A DNA stretch of 64,000 nt from Stutzerimonas stutzeri (GCF_009789555.1 NZ_CP046902.1:732001-796000); one strand, 5' to 3'. Numbered from the stretch's first letter, positions 1-8,511 are shown. Numbers and translations: made by a program. Notes: generated from the sequence alone by a model not told the origin.

Positions 1-2
1 TG

Positions 3-572
3 GAGGCCTCCCCCCTCGGCACGCGGGAAAGTGAACAGGTAGCGCGCATCGGCCGCGCGGCTGAAGAAATGAGCGATTTGGTACAAACGTTCCTTACGCT
101 TGCCCGAAGCAAACCTGAAGAAGCCTCGCTGGCTGGAGAAGCCACCTTGGAGAGCGTTGCAGACGAACAAGGCAAACGCTGGGGCGCGGCGATACTAGAC
201 AAAGGCCTTCGGTTTGAGTTGCTGATAGAAGATATTGACGCCACGCCTTACAACCACACCTTCCTGCGTACGGTAATGTCCAATCTTCTGCGAAACGCGT
301 TGCACTACACCGACGAAGGTTGGGTACGTCTGATTATCGGGAAGGGTGGGTTCCGGATTGAAGACAGCGGCCCAGGTATACCCCTTGACCAGCACGAGCG
401 CATCTTCGACCCGTTCGTGCGGGGCGATCATCCCCGTGGTGAGGGCTTGGGCCTGGGGCTTTCATTGGTCAAACGAATTTGTGCGCACCAAGGCTGGACC
501 ATCAGGGTCTGCGACCTGCCGCCCTGTGGCAGCAGCTTTCGAGTCGTGTTGGACCAAGATCAACAATCGTGA
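3..572 (+). CDS. colS: ColS-like sensor histidine kinase, C-terminal part (cut by window edge)
   Basis: The reading frame is open from the first bases, so the gene begins outside the window. About 190 residues remain: the end of the dimerisation region and the HATPase domain. Visible ATP-binding motifs are the N box (NLLRNALHYTD), the G1 box (EDSGPGIP), the F box (IFDPFVRG) and the G2 box (GLGLGL). The phosphoacceptor His is not in view. The family assignment rests on context: warA- and warB-like genes follow directly, as downstream of colRS in P. putida and P. aeruginosa, and a ColR-type binding sequence follows the stop codon. A colR partner would be expected upstream of the window. In P. 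putida ColRS senses metal excess (Zn, Fe and others) and adjusts the outer membrane. As the copy lies in the transposon cargo, it may be an extra colRS beside a chromosomal one. Confidence 0.75.
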   Translation, partial: EASPLGTRESEQVARIGRAAEEMSDLVQTFLTLARSKPEEASLAGEATLESVADEQGKRWGAAILDKGLRFELLIEDIDATPYNHTFLRTVMSNLLRNALHYTDEGWVRLIIGKGGFRIEDSGPGIPLDQHERIFDPFVRGDHPRGEGLGLGLSLVKRICAHQGWTIRVCDLPPCGSSFRVVLDQDQQS

Positions 573-575
573 GCG

Positions 576-591
576 TTGACGTTTTTTTCAC
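576..591 (+). promoter_or_regulatory. putative ColR-binding site before warA
   Basis: TTGACGTTTTTTTCAC fits every position of the published P. putida ColR consensus as I recall it: YYNASNNYTTTTTSAC. It lies in the 89-bp gap between the colS-like stop codon and warA, where ColR would be expected to act on its own downstream operon. The match also supports the ColS identity of the preceding gene. Binding is inferred, not shown. Confidence 0.6.
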
Positions 592-661
592 GTGGTTTTG
601 ACGGCCGCTTGATTCAGGCCTCTCTAGATTATCGGGCGTACTCCTTTGTGGAAGGCCCGAC

Positions 662-1351
662 ATGTCCAAACCCCCTCCGATTGAGCTTGAGTTTTCGCGC
701 AAATATGACCAAGAACATGCGGTGCAATACCTGCACAAGCATCACGATGGTCTGGCTAGGCGGCTCTCCCATTGGCGTGATGAACAGCTAGCCCGGCGGG
801 CGCTCAAGCAGGCCGATGAGCCCGATCTCGTGCTCGACCTGCCATGCGGTGCGGGACGCTTCTGGCCCCTGCTGGCGGAGCAGCCCAACCGTGTGGTTCT
901 GGCGGCCGACAACTCGGCATATATGCTGGCCACGGCACAGGCATCGCAACCCGCTGAGGTCGTCTCGCGGGTCGAGACGTTTCAGACCTCGGCCTTCGAT
1001 ATCACCCTGGGTCCGAATGCGGTCGATTGCATCTTCTGCATCCGCCTGCTTCATCACATCGCCGATGCGGAGCACCGCTTGGCCATACTCCGTGAATTTC
1101 ATCGGGTAACCCGCGACACCGTCATTATCTCGCTTTGGGTGGACGGCAATTACAAGGCTTGGAAACGCAAACGCCTGGAAGCCAAACGCGCCAGTCAGGG
1201 CCGAGGGTCGGAAAACCAGAACCGCTTCGTAGTAAAGCGCCAAGTGATCGAAGCGGAATTCCGCGAGGCTGGCTTCCAGATTATCGGCTACCAGGACTTC
1301 CTGCCGGGCTACGCGATGTGGCGCGTTTACACGCTACGCAAGGTGGCTTGA
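662..1351 (+). CDS. warA: WarA-like class I SAM-dependent methyltransferase
   Basis: A 229-residue cytosolic protein with a Rossmann-type SAM fold: motif I is LDLPCGAGRFWPLL near residue 58, an acidic motif II follows (VVLAADNSAYML), and a motif IV region reads DCIFCIRLLHHI. Its place directly between a ColS-like kinase and an InaA-type kinase matches warA (orf222) of the ColRS locus. In P. putida and P. aeruginosa WarA and WarB act on LPS: WarA is a putative methyltransferase and WarB a kinase. warB starts 2 bp after this stop codon, so the two are co-transcribed. The exact methyl acceptor is unknown from sequence. Confidence 0.75.
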   Translation: MSKPPPIELEFSRKYDQEHAVQYLHKHHDGLARRLSHWRDEQLARRALKQADEPDLVLDLPCGAGRFWPLLAEQPNRVVLAADNSAYMLATAQASQPAEVVSRVETFQTSAFDITLGPNAVDCIFCIRLLHHIADAEHRLAILREFHRVTRDTVIISLWVDGNYKAWKRKRLEAKRASQGRGSENQNRFVVKRQVIEAEFREAGFQIIGYQDFLPGYAMWRVYTLRKVA

Positions 1352-1353
1352 CG

Positions 1354-2079
1354 ATGAGGGCCTTGATCGAACTGCAACCATCCCAGAGCTCCGATACGCG
1401 CTTCGACCGTTGGTGGCACAGCGAAGGCGAGTGGGTAGAACCGCCCAACCAGCGCCGCGGTGGTGAGAGCGGCGTCAGGCGTCTGGTGCCACGCGACACG
1501 CACCGGCCCGTTCTCTATTGCAAGCGCCAGGCTGGGCACATCTATCGTTCGGTGCTCCATCCATTCGGGCGCCCGACCGCATTACGCGAGCAACAAGCTA
1601 TTGAGGCGTTTCGCCGAATCGGAATCCGCGTCCCAAATATCGTCTATTGCGCTTCGAGAAAAAATTCGGGCCAGTGGCAAGCCGTGCTAGTCACGCAGGC
1701 ATTGGACGGGTTTATCAGCCTGCAGGAATGGTATGGGTCTGCCCGCCAAGAGCAACACGACAACGCACTAAACAGGCAAATGCTAGAGCAACTGGCGTCT
1801 ACCCTGGCACGCCTGCACCTTGCCGGCTGGCAGCACGGTTGCTGCTATCCCAAGCACATCTTCGTAAAGGTTTCTAATTCCAGCGTGGAAGCACCGGTCG
1901 AGGTTGCCTTGCTCGATTTGGAGAAGAGTCGGCGGCGTTGGCGCATTTCGGCGGCTTCGCAGCACGATTTGCGACAGCTGTACCGCCATAAAGAGGAAAT
2001 GCCACAAGAGGACTGGTTGCTTTTCCACCAGACCTATCTCCGGTCGCTCGGCGCTTCTCTCGGGGAACGTATAGCATGA
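1354..2079 (+). CDS. warB: WarB-like lipopolysaccharide kinase (InaA/Kdo kinase family)
   Basis: A 241-residue protein kinase-like fold protein. The start is the ATG 2 bp after warA; the longer open frame upstream lies inside warA and is ignored. Kinase-like features seen are a catalytic-loop region HLAGWQHGCCYPKHIFV and a metal-binding Asp in ALLDLEKSR. Family members (WaaP, KdkA, InaA) phosphorylate sugars of the LPS inner core on the cytoplasmic face. In Pseudomonas the gene beside warA was long called inaA. It overlaps dgkA by four bases (ATGA), indicating translational coupling. Substrate assignment is by family and context. Confidence 0.75.
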   Translation: MRALIELQPSQSSDTRFDRWWHSEGEWVEPPNQRRGGESGVRRLVPRDTHRPVLYCKRQAGHIYRSVLHPFGRPTALREQQAIEAFRRIGIRVPNIVYCASRKNSGQWQAVLVTQALDGFISLQEWYGSARQEQHDNALNRQMLEQLASTLARLHLAGWQHGCCYPKHIFVKVSNSSVEAPVEVALLDLEKSRRRWRISAASQHDLRQLYRHKEEMPQEDWLLFHQTYLRSLGASLGERIA

Positions 2080-2471
2080 GCGATGAGCCGATCGCTTGTG
2101 AAGCTAATGCGCAGGCCCTCAAAGGGCGCTCGGGCCTCGGCCGGATCTTCTATGCAACTGGCTATTCGCTGGCCGGCCTGAAAGCCGCTTATGTCGGTGA
2201 AGCAGCATTCCGCCAGTTACTCCTGTTAAACCTGATACTGATTCCCATTGCATGCCTGCTCGACGTGAGCAGCAGCGAGCGGGCCATACTAATCATGGTG
2301 GCCATCCTGGCCTTGATTGTGGAGTTGCTCAACTCGGCGATCGAAGCGGCTATTGACCGTATTTCTCTGACTATCCATCCGCTCTCCAAGCGCGCCAAAG
2401 ACATGGGCAGTGCTGCCCAGTTTCTCGCGCTGACGCTTATAGCGATTGTCTGGGGAGTGGTCCTTTTATGA
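2076..2471 (+). CDS. dgkA: diacylglycerol kinase, prokaryotic type
   Basis: A 131-residue integral membrane protein with the DgkA signature: an ELLNSAIEAAIDR helix followed by HPLSKRAKDMGSAA, with three predicted membrane segments. DgkA phosphorylates diacylglycerol to phosphatidic acid at the inner membrane with ATP. This recycles the diacylglycerol left when phosphoglycerol or phosphoethanolamine is moved from phospholipids to other envelope molecules. An LtaS/MdoB-type transferase that would produce diacylglycerol lies two genes downstream, which makes the operon biochemically coherent. Four-base ATGA overlaps link it to both neighbours. dgkA genes are also reported members of the P. putida ColR regulon. 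This is likely an accessory paralogue. Confidence 0.9.
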   Translation: MSDEPIACEANAQALKGRSGLGRIFYATGYSLAGLKAAYVGEAAFRQLLLLNLILIPIACLLDVSSSERAILIMVAILALIVELLNSAIEAAIDRISLTIHPLSKRAKDMGSAAQFLALTLIAIVWGVVLL

Positions 2472-3343
2472 TCGGGACCCGTTTGGCAAACACCGCTCGG
2501 CACCCGCTACGCAGCTACCTGAAATTGATGATTGGCGTTCTCATCGTCCTGGCACTAGCACTGGCGTTTCCAGCATGGCGTCACTTGGCGCCGGTAACCG
2601 CCGAAACTGGCTGGACTCATAGCGTGTACCGGGACTCGATCGAGAGGGTCAGTGCCTTGGCTAAGGACGACCGGAACGAACTCTACGCGACCCAGGAATA
2701 CCACGGTGGCAAAGGGACCGTTTTGCTGCAGCAGGCGGACGGAAGATTTATTCAGGTCATGCAGGGGCTGTCCAAGCCGGATGGCTTGCTGTCCTATCGC
2801 GGCGGTCTCGCCATTAGCCAGGAAGGTGGAAATCTACCCGTCCTTTGGATGCATGGCGGCCAAACCAGCAACCTGCTGCTCGGCCAGGGTGTCGAACAGC
2901 TCGCCAGCGATGGGCATTACCTTTACGCCATTGAGGACCAGAGCAGCGGCCGGCTGTTGCGCTTCGACCCACAGAGCGGCAAGACCGTTGTGCTCCGTGA
3001 TGGGCTTAACGAAGCGGAGGCGGTCACCGTTTGCCCCGACGGACAGCTGTTTTACGCCGAGAAAACGCGTGGTTGGGTCAAGCGCCTAAAAGAAGACGGC
3101 GCGGATGAGACCGTTTGGTCCGGCCTTAACCAACCCGGCTATCTCCTCTGTACTGAGGAGGGTCTCTGGGTCAGCGAGGACGCCACCCACATGGCTCGTC
3201 TGTTGCTGATGGACAAGAGCGGAACCCAGCATGTCGTTCTCGACCATCTGCGCTCGCCACAAACGCTGCTACCTGTCGCTCCTCGCCGCTATCTGCTCGC
3301 TGAGCAGGGCCGCAATCGCATCCTAGAACTGAATCGCCTCTGA
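2468..3343 (+). CDS. membrane-anchored beta-propeller-like protein, function unknown
   Basis: A 291-residue protein with one N-terminal membrane helix (about residues 19-37), probably an uncleaved anchor, and a periplasmic body. The body contains repeated strand-rich units such as RNELYATQEYHGG, SDGHYLYAIEDQSSG and CPDGQLFYAEKTRG. These resemble NHL or SMP-30/gluconolactonase propeller blades; I see no confident catalytic signature. It overlaps dgkA by four bases and ends 9 bp before the phosphotransferase gene, so it belongs to the same operon. A substrate-binding or scaffolding role for the downstream transferase is possible but is only a guess from position. Confidence 0.6.
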   Translation: MIGTRLANTARHPLRSYLKLMIGVLIVLALALAFPAWRHLAPVTAETGWTHSVYRDSIERVSALAKDDRNELYATQEYHGGKGTVLLQQADGRFIQVMQGLSKPDGLLSYRGGLAISQEGGNLPVLWMHGGQTSNLLLGQGVEQLASDGHYLYAIEDQSSGRLLRFDPQSGKTVVLRDGLNEAEAVTVCPDGQLFYAEKTRGWVKRLKEDGADETVWSGLNQPGYLLCTEEGLWVSEDATHMARLLLMDKSGTQHVVLDHLRSPQTLLPVAPRRYLLAEQGRNRILELNRL

Positions 3344-3352
3344 AGGTTCCCT

Positions 3353-5491
3353 ATGTACCAAAACCAGCGGCCTGCGGGTCGTGCGGCGGCGCGTGCAGCA
3401 ACGCCAAGCACTCTCGAACACCTCACTTTTGCCATATCGAGCGCAATCGTCCTTCTCGCTCTCTTTTCACTGCTGCGACTAGGACTGCTTATCTACAACC
3501 ACGAGCTAATCGGCGATACGTCTACGGCGAGCTTTGCCGAGGCTTTTCTCAACGGTTTGCGCTTCGACTTGCGCGTCGTCATCTATCTCTGCGCTCCCCT
3601 GATTCTTGCGTTGCTGAGCACGCGGTTGATGGCTGCCCGCCGCTGGCAGCGTTATTGGCTAAGCGTCGCAGCCAGCTTGACGATATTTCTAGGCATTGTA
3701 GAGCTGGATTTCTACCGGGAATTCCATCAACGCCTGAACGGATTGGTCTTCCAGTACATACAGGAAGACCCCGCGACTGTGCTGAGCATGCTCTGGCACG
3801 GCTTTCCTGTGGTGCGTCTCTTGCTGGCCTGGATGGCTCTGAGCGGGGCGGCTTTTATACTCTTTGCCTGGTTAGATCGGCTGACTCGGCGGCGCTCACC
3901 CGGCGGCCGATCAAACGAGTCTCAGCGCAGTGGCCGACTCTTGCACTCATGGCCTGCTCGCAGCTTGGCATTACTGCTATGCCTGACCTTTTCTGTCGCC
4001 GGCGCCCGCGGTACCCTTCGCCAAGGCCCACCTCTGCGTTGGGGCGACGCTTTCACCACCGAATCGATGTTCGCCAACCAGCTTGGCTTGAACGGCACGC
4101 TGACCCTCTATGCGGCAGGAAAAAGCCGCCTCTCCGCCGAGCGGGACAACATCTGGGAACCCTCCATGCCGGCCGACAAGGCCGTCGTCGTCACCCGCGA
4201 CCTGCTGCTTGGTCCGAACGAGCAACTTGTCGACTCAGACCCAGCCGCCGTTCGGCGGGACTACCAGGCCCCCGCCGATACTCGCCTGCCGATCCGCAAC
4301 GTGGTGGTGATTCTGATGGAAAGCTTTGCAGGCCATTTCGTTGGTGCGCTTGGCAGCCAGGCTGGCATAACTCCAAACTTTGACCGATTGGCAAGGGACG
4401 GTCTGCTGTTCCGCCGATTCTTCTCCAACGGTACCCATACCCACCAAGGCATGTTCGCCACCATGGCCTGCTTCCCCAATCTGCCCGGGTTCGAATATCT
4501 GATGCAGACGCCGGAGGGGGGGCATCAGTTTTCTGGTCTGCCACAATTACTTGGCGCTCGTGGCTATGAGGATCTCTACGTCTACAACGGCGATTTCGCC
4601 TGGGACAACCAGTCAGGATTCTTCAGTAACCAGGGCATGACCAGGTTCATAGGGCGCAACGATTATGTCGACCCGGTCGTCTCCGACCCTACGTGGGGCG
4701 TATCCGATCAGGACATGTTCGATCGCGCGGCTGCAGAGTTGCTCAAACAGGACGGAAGTAAGCCCTTCTACGCCTTGCTCCAGACGCTTTCTAACCATAC
4801 GCCCTACGCGCTTCCCGCTCCCCTACCGGTGGAGCCGGTCGACGGCCATGGCTCACTGGATCAGCATTTGACCGCGATGCGGTATTCCGATTGGGCATTG
4901 GGCCAGTTCTTCGAGAAAGCCAGGAAAGCACCCTATTTCAAAAACACTCTCTTCGTCGTCGTGGGCGACCATGGCTTCGGTGCGCAAGAGCAGCTGACTG
5001 AGATGGACTTGTATCGCTTTCATGTCCCCCTACTGCTGATCGCCCCCGGCATCCAGGAACGATTCGGCAGCACTGAGGACATTGTCGGCACCCAAGTAGA
5101 TGTGGTGCCAACGATTATGGGGCGGCTGGACGGGACGGTGCGCCATCAGTGCTGGGGGCGTGATTTGCTGAGCCTGCCACCTGGCGATCCAGGCTTTGGC
5201 ATCATAAAGCCTTCGGGCGGTGATCAAACGGTTGCCATGCTGAGCGGCGATCGTATCGTAGTACAGCCCAAAGGACTGGAGGCGCGGGTTTACCGGTACC
5301 GCCTGGGTGCGCAGCCTCGAAGCACGAGGCTCGAACGCAGTTCAATGGATCAGGCACTTCTCGAGCAATTGAGCGCCTTCATTCAGACCGCGACTGCGAG
5401 CCTGATCGGCAACACGGCGGGTGCCAGCGGCAGCTCCAATAGCAAAAACGCGGGCGGGAATGAAGAAGAGCAACTGCCAGATAAGCCCTGA
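3353..5491 (+). CDS. LTA synthase/MdoB-family membrane phosphotransferase (sulfatase fold)
   Basis: A 712-residue protein with about five N-terminal membrane helices (roughly residues 25-220) and a C-terminal periplasmic alkaline phosphatase/sulfatase domain. Metal-site and catalytic features seen: ILMESF (Glu ligand), NGTHTHQGMFATM with the likely nucleophilic Thr, SNHTPY and VVGDHGFG (Asp-His ligands). LtaS, MdoB/OpgB and EptA-like relatives transfer phosphoglycerol or phosphoethanolamine from a phospholipid to a glycan, lipid A or glucan, leaving diacylglycerol. dgkA in the same operon would recycle that product. The natural acceptor cannot be told from sequence. The C-terminal tail after residue about 670 is Ser/Gly/Asn-rich and probably disordered. 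It is the last gene of the colS-like operon. Confidence 0.8.
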   Translation: MYQNQRPAGRAAARAATPSTLEHLTFAISSAIVLLALFSLLRLGLLIYNHELIGDTSTASFAEAFLNGLRFDLRVVIYLCAPLILALLSTRLMAARRWQRYWLSVAASLTIFLGIVELDFYREFHQRLNGLVFQYIQEDPATVLSMLWHGFPVVRLLLAWMALSGAAFILFAWLDRLTRRRSPGGRSNESQRSGRLLHSWPARSLALLLCLTFSVAGARGTLRQGPPLRWGDAFTTESMFANQLGLNGTLTLYAAGKSRLSAERDNIWEPSMPADKAVVVTRDLLLGPNEQLVDSDPAAVRRDYQAPADTRLPIRNVVVILMESFAGHFVGALGSQAGITPNFDRLARDGLLFRRFFSNGTHTHQGMFATMACFPNLPGFEYLMQTPEGGHQFSGLPQLLGARGYEDLYVYNGDFAWDNQSGFFSNQGMTRFIGRNDYVDPVVSDPTWGVSDQDMFDRAAAELLKQDGSKPFYALLQTLSNHTPYALPAPLPVEPVDGHGSLDQHLTAMRYSDWALGQFFEKARKAPYFKNTLFVVVGDHGFGAQEQLTEMDLYRFHVPLLLIAPGIQERFGSTEDIVGTQVDVVPTIMGRLDGTVRHQCWGRDLLSLPPGDPGFGIIKPSGGDQTVAMLSGDRIVVQPKGLEARVYRYRLGAQPRSTRLERSSMDQALLEQLSAFIQTATASLIGNTAGASGSSNSKNAGGNEEEQLPDKP

Positions 5492-5727
5492 TAGCGAGCT
5501 ATAGCAGAAGCGTATGAGGCTACTTCGTTTGAGATGGGAAAGTCTCTCGCTACGTACGGGGCGGCCATAGGGAGACCCGCCGCTGTTGGATTGATGAGCA
5601 TAGATCTACTGCCACCGGTCCGAATCCTCACCCTTAGGTCAATAAAACTTCTGGAATACATTTAGCGAATGCAACGGCGTGCCGATAAGCGAGCCAGGCA
5701 GTTGCCGTTCACTTAGGAACTAGAAAG

Positions 5728-7353
5728 ATGTCGCTACGTAAACTTAAAGTGGCAACACGTTTTGGCATTGGCTTTGGCTTGATAGCGCTGATAGTCCTAA
5801 CCCTTGGCGTCGTATCGATAACCCGTATGGGCGATATGCGTGCAAAGGCTTTGGAGGTCGATGAAAACTGGCTGCCGGGAGTGGAGGCCACAGGCGAGAT
5901 TAGTAAGAACATGGTTCGTCTGAGGGAAATGACCCTTCGCTCGGTCGTGTACACAGATCCACAAATGCAGGCAGAAAACCGCAAAACCGTTGACGAGCTA
6001 CGTGGCTGGATTACTAAAGAACTGGCTGCATACGAAAATTTCATCGGAAACGATGCGGAGCACGATGCCTTCAAGCGCTTCAAGCAGGCCACTCTGAGTT
6101 ACATGCCACTGCAGGCGGAGGTAGTCCAACTTGCTTCGAATGGTCAACGCAATGCCGCTATGGAAATTCTGAATGGCGAAATCAACAAGCACGCAGAAGA
6201 GCTTATGGCGGGCCTGAACGACCTTATTAAAGTCAATCGCGACGGGGCTTCGGCTGCGGCTGCTGAATCTGCCTCAGTCTATAAAAGCTCAGTTATATTG
6301 ACGGGTATTGCGATAGGTATTGCCATGATGCTCATGATAATTCTAGCAATTCTCTTCACACGGAGCATAACGGTTCCTCTTGACCAGGCTGTACAGGCTG
6401 CAGAAGCTGTTGCACGTGGTGACCTGACAAAAGATATCGAGATTCAGGGTAATGATGAGCCGGCGCGCCTTCTTCAAGCATTGAAAAACATGCAAGGGAA
6501 ATTGCGCGAAACCATCAAGAGTATTTCTCACTCGTCGAGCCAGCTAGCATCGGCGGCCGAAGAATTGAACGCGGTTACTGAGGATTCGACCCGAGGTCTA
6601 CACCAACAGAACTCAGAGATCGAACAGGCGGCTACTGCTGTAAATGAGATGACAGCCGCAGTTGATGAAGTTGCAAGGAACGCAGTAGCTACCTCGGAAG
6701 CGTCACGGGACTCGGACCGGACGGCCAAGCGTGGTCGTGAGCAGGTCATCAAGACAGTCGGTGCAATCGACGCCCTAGCGGCCGATGTGACCGGCACTGC
6801 CGTACAGGTCGAAGAGCTCGCTAGCAAGGTCAACGAGATTGGCAGAGTGCTGGACGTTATCCGAGCCATTGCAGAGCAAACCAACCTTCTTGCACTGAAC
6901 GCTGCTATTGAAGCTGCTCGTGCGGGCGAAGCAGGGCGCGGCTTCGCTGTCGTGGCTGATGAAGTTCGTGCGCTTGCTCATCGCACTCAACAATCGACAC
7001 AAGAAATCGAGCAAATGATCTCTGGAATTCAGCAGGGTGCTGGGCGGGCTGTCAGTGCAATGCAGTCGAGTAACGAACGCGCTCGATCTACCCTCGATGT
7101 GGCTAAAGCGGCAGGCGAAGCACTCGATGAGATATCAGAAGCCATCAGCCTGATCAGCGAGCGTAACCTCGTGATTGCTAGTGCTTCAGAAGAGCAAGTC
7201 CAAGTTTCACGCGAGGTTGACCGTAACCTCGTGAACATACGGGACCTCTCAGTCCAGACGTCTGCCGGAGCGAACCAGACCAGCGCGGCCAGCCGCGAGC
7301 TTTCTTCTCTTGCTGTGGATCTGAATGCACTGGTGAACCGTTTCGTTGTTTGA
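5728..7353 (+). CDS. methyl-accepting chemotaxis protein, four-helix-bundle sensor type
   Basis: A 541-residue chemoreceptor. Layout: a membrane helix at about 10-33, a periplasmic helical sensor of about 155 residues (4HB_MCP-like), a second membrane helix at about 188-210, HAMP, then a cytoplasmic signalling coiled coil. The hairpin tip contains the conserved AIEAARAGEAGRGFAVVADE segment. There is no CheR/CheB-tethering pentapeptide; the protein ends in NRFVV. The ligand is unknown. It is preceded by a 236-bp gap in which I see no gene, so it has its own promoter. Its codon use looks more AT-rich than the core chromoreceptor gene at 28818. It appears to be cargo of the Tn7-like element. Confidence 0.88.
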   Translation: MSLRKLKVATRFGIGFGLIALIVLTLGVVSITRMGDMRAKALEVDENWLPGVEATGEISKNMVRLREMTLRSVVYTDPQMQAENRKTVDELRGWITKELAAYENFIGNDAEHDAFKRFKQATLSYMPLQAEVVQLASNGQRNAAMEILNGEINKHAEELMAGLNDLIKVNRDGASAAAAESASVYKSSVILTGIAIGIAMMLMIILAILFTRSITVPLDQAVQAAEAVARGDLTKDIEIQGNDEPARLLQALKNMQGKLRETIKSISHSSSQLASAAEELNAVTEDSTRGLHQQNSEIEQAATAVNEMTAAVDEVARNAVATSEASRDSDRTAKRGREQVIKTVGAIDALAADVTGTAVQVEELASKVNEIGRVLDVIRAIAEQTNLLALNAAIEAARAGEAGRGFAVVADEVRALAHRTQQSTQEIEQMISGIQQGAGRAVSAMQSSNERARSTLDVAKAAGEALDEISEAISLISERNLVIASASEEQVQVSREVDRNLVNIRDLSVQTSAGANQTSAASRELSSLAVDLNALVNRFVV

Positions 7354-7470
7354 TGGACGGTTGGGCGAACGTAACGGTTCAGGTATCACCCAGTTGCCAT
7401 TGTTGAAATGGCCATCCGGCTCGCTGCGGAACCGCAAAGAATTGTTCAGCGTCCAACAAGGAGATGAAGC

Positions 7471-7668
7471 ATGGACCAAACCACCCTACTCTTCAGCGAG
7501 CTAGCCGACCGGATGCGGCTGGAGCTATCGAACCGCCGTTTTTGGCCTCTATTCGTCAGTGCGGGTGTTGTAGCGCTCCAGGCGCTGGCGGTCGCCGCCA
7601 AGCGTGGTCTCATGCAGGTGTACCGTTGGTGGAGTCCTAAAGGAGAAGCGTTGGCGCTACCAGAGTGA
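7471..7668 (+). CDS. small hypothetical protein with one hydrophobic segment
   Basis: A 65-residue reading frame with a good ribosome-binding site (AAGGAG, 9 bases before the ATG). It has an amphipathic N-terminus, one hydrophobic stretch (residues 25-43) and a basic region ending in WWSPKGEALALPE. I do not recognise a family. It lies 117 bp downstream of the chemoreceptor. The ribosome-binding site is the main reason for calling it real. Confidence 0.45.
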   Translation: MDQTTLLFSELADRMRLELSNRRFWPLFVSAGVVALQALAVAAKRGLMQVYRWWSPKGEALALPE

Positions 7669-7804
7669 GGGGTTTGAGACGTGACGGTTGTGCAACGGCC
7701 AGAAGCGGTCGGTCAAACGCTGTAGGGAATCTGGCATCTCATTTTGCAGCAATGAGGCGATCCGAGGCATGCGATGGGCCTACCGGATCAAGGAAAACGA
7801 ACAA

Positions 7805-8155
7805 TCACAACAATTCGATGCCGAAGCGGCGCATTGCTAAAGCGAACAGGGCGAAACACAGGCACGTGGCCAATGCGTAACCCGCCAGTGCCAGCCAGAA
7901 GCCGAAGCGAGACATTAGGAGCGGGAACATCAACAGCGCCGGTAGCGTGGGGATCACATACCAGAAGGTGTACCAGGCATGGTTGGCGATCTTCTGTCCA
8001 GGTTGATGCTCGATGTGCAGCCAGATCAAGGTCAGCACCGTGACTATGGGCAGGGCGGCGATGACCCCGCCAATACGGTCGCCATGTTTGGCCGCTTCGG
8101 ATACCAAGACCACCATTAGTGCAGTAATCAGGTATTTGGTCACTATCCAGGTCAT
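7805..8155 (-). CDS. DUF3147-like small membrane protein
   Basis: A 116-residue protein with four predicted membrane helices, starting MTWIVTKYLITALMVVLVSE and ending FALAMRRFGIELL. The ATG at 8155 has a GGAGC ribosome-binding site and is preferred over the upstream in-frame start. The pattern resembles the DUF3147 family, whose function is unknown. It lies 29 bp downstream of the CsoR-like repressor on the same strand, so the two are probably one operon, linking it to the metal block. Confidence 0.68.
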   Translation of the reverse strand: MTWIVTKYLITALMVVLVSEAAKHGDRIGGVIAALPIVTVLTLIWLHIEHQPGQKIANHAWYTFWYVIPTLPALLMFPLLMSRFGFWLALAGYALATCLCFALFALAMRRFGIELL

Positions 8156-8184
8156 GGCGTGCTCCGCTGGGCGGCGAAAGAAGA

Positions 8185-8472
8185 TCAAAGGTACTTGGTG
8201 ATCTGCTTGAAGTCGCTTAGAGCGGTGGTGTCACCCTGCTCGGTGGCCGCGAGCGCATGCTCCAGACAGTGATCGATATGGTCCTGGATCAAGGTGCGCT
8301 TGGCCTGGCAGACCGCTTTTTCTACCGCGTGTAGCTGCTGGGCAAGGTCCACACAGGCGCGACCGGCCTCGATCATGCCCACGATGCTGCGCAGATGACC
8401 TTCGGCACGCTTCAACCTTTTGATGATATCGCTATGACTTTGGTGCTGATGGGCGTGTTCTTGATCGCTCAT
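8185..8472 (-). CDS. CsoR/RcnR-family metal-responsive repressor
   Basis: A 95-residue all-helical repressor of the DUF156 family. The N-terminus is His-rich (HAHQHQSH), followed by the family DNA-binding stretch IIKRLKRAEGHLRSIVGMIE. Metal ligands in the CsoR positions are Cys40, His65 and Cys69, with the same 25- and 4-residue spacing as the Cu(I) site of CsoR. RcnR has His in the third position, so this set looks CsoR-like; the His-rich N-terminus is more like RcnR/DmeR, so copper versus cobalt/nickel cannot be settled. It is divergent from the gene at 8590, with a G-tract palindrome between them as the probable operator. Confidence 0.88.
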   Translation of the reverse strand: MSDQEHAHQHQSHSDIIKRLKRAEGHLRSIVGMIEAGRACVDLAQQLHAVEKAVCQAKRTLIQDHIDHCLEHALAATEQGDTTALSDFKQITKYL

Positions 8473-8511
8473 GCCTTGAGTCCCATGCCTCGATGACTTA
8501 CGCTTTGATCC

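Noticed and set aside
593..604. TGGTTTTGACGG, similar to the transposon tip TGGTTTTCGCC, considered as a left end
   Set aside because: No 20-bp TnsB-like repeats follow it, there is no GGTGC before it, and it lies inside the colS-warA gap of an intact operon.
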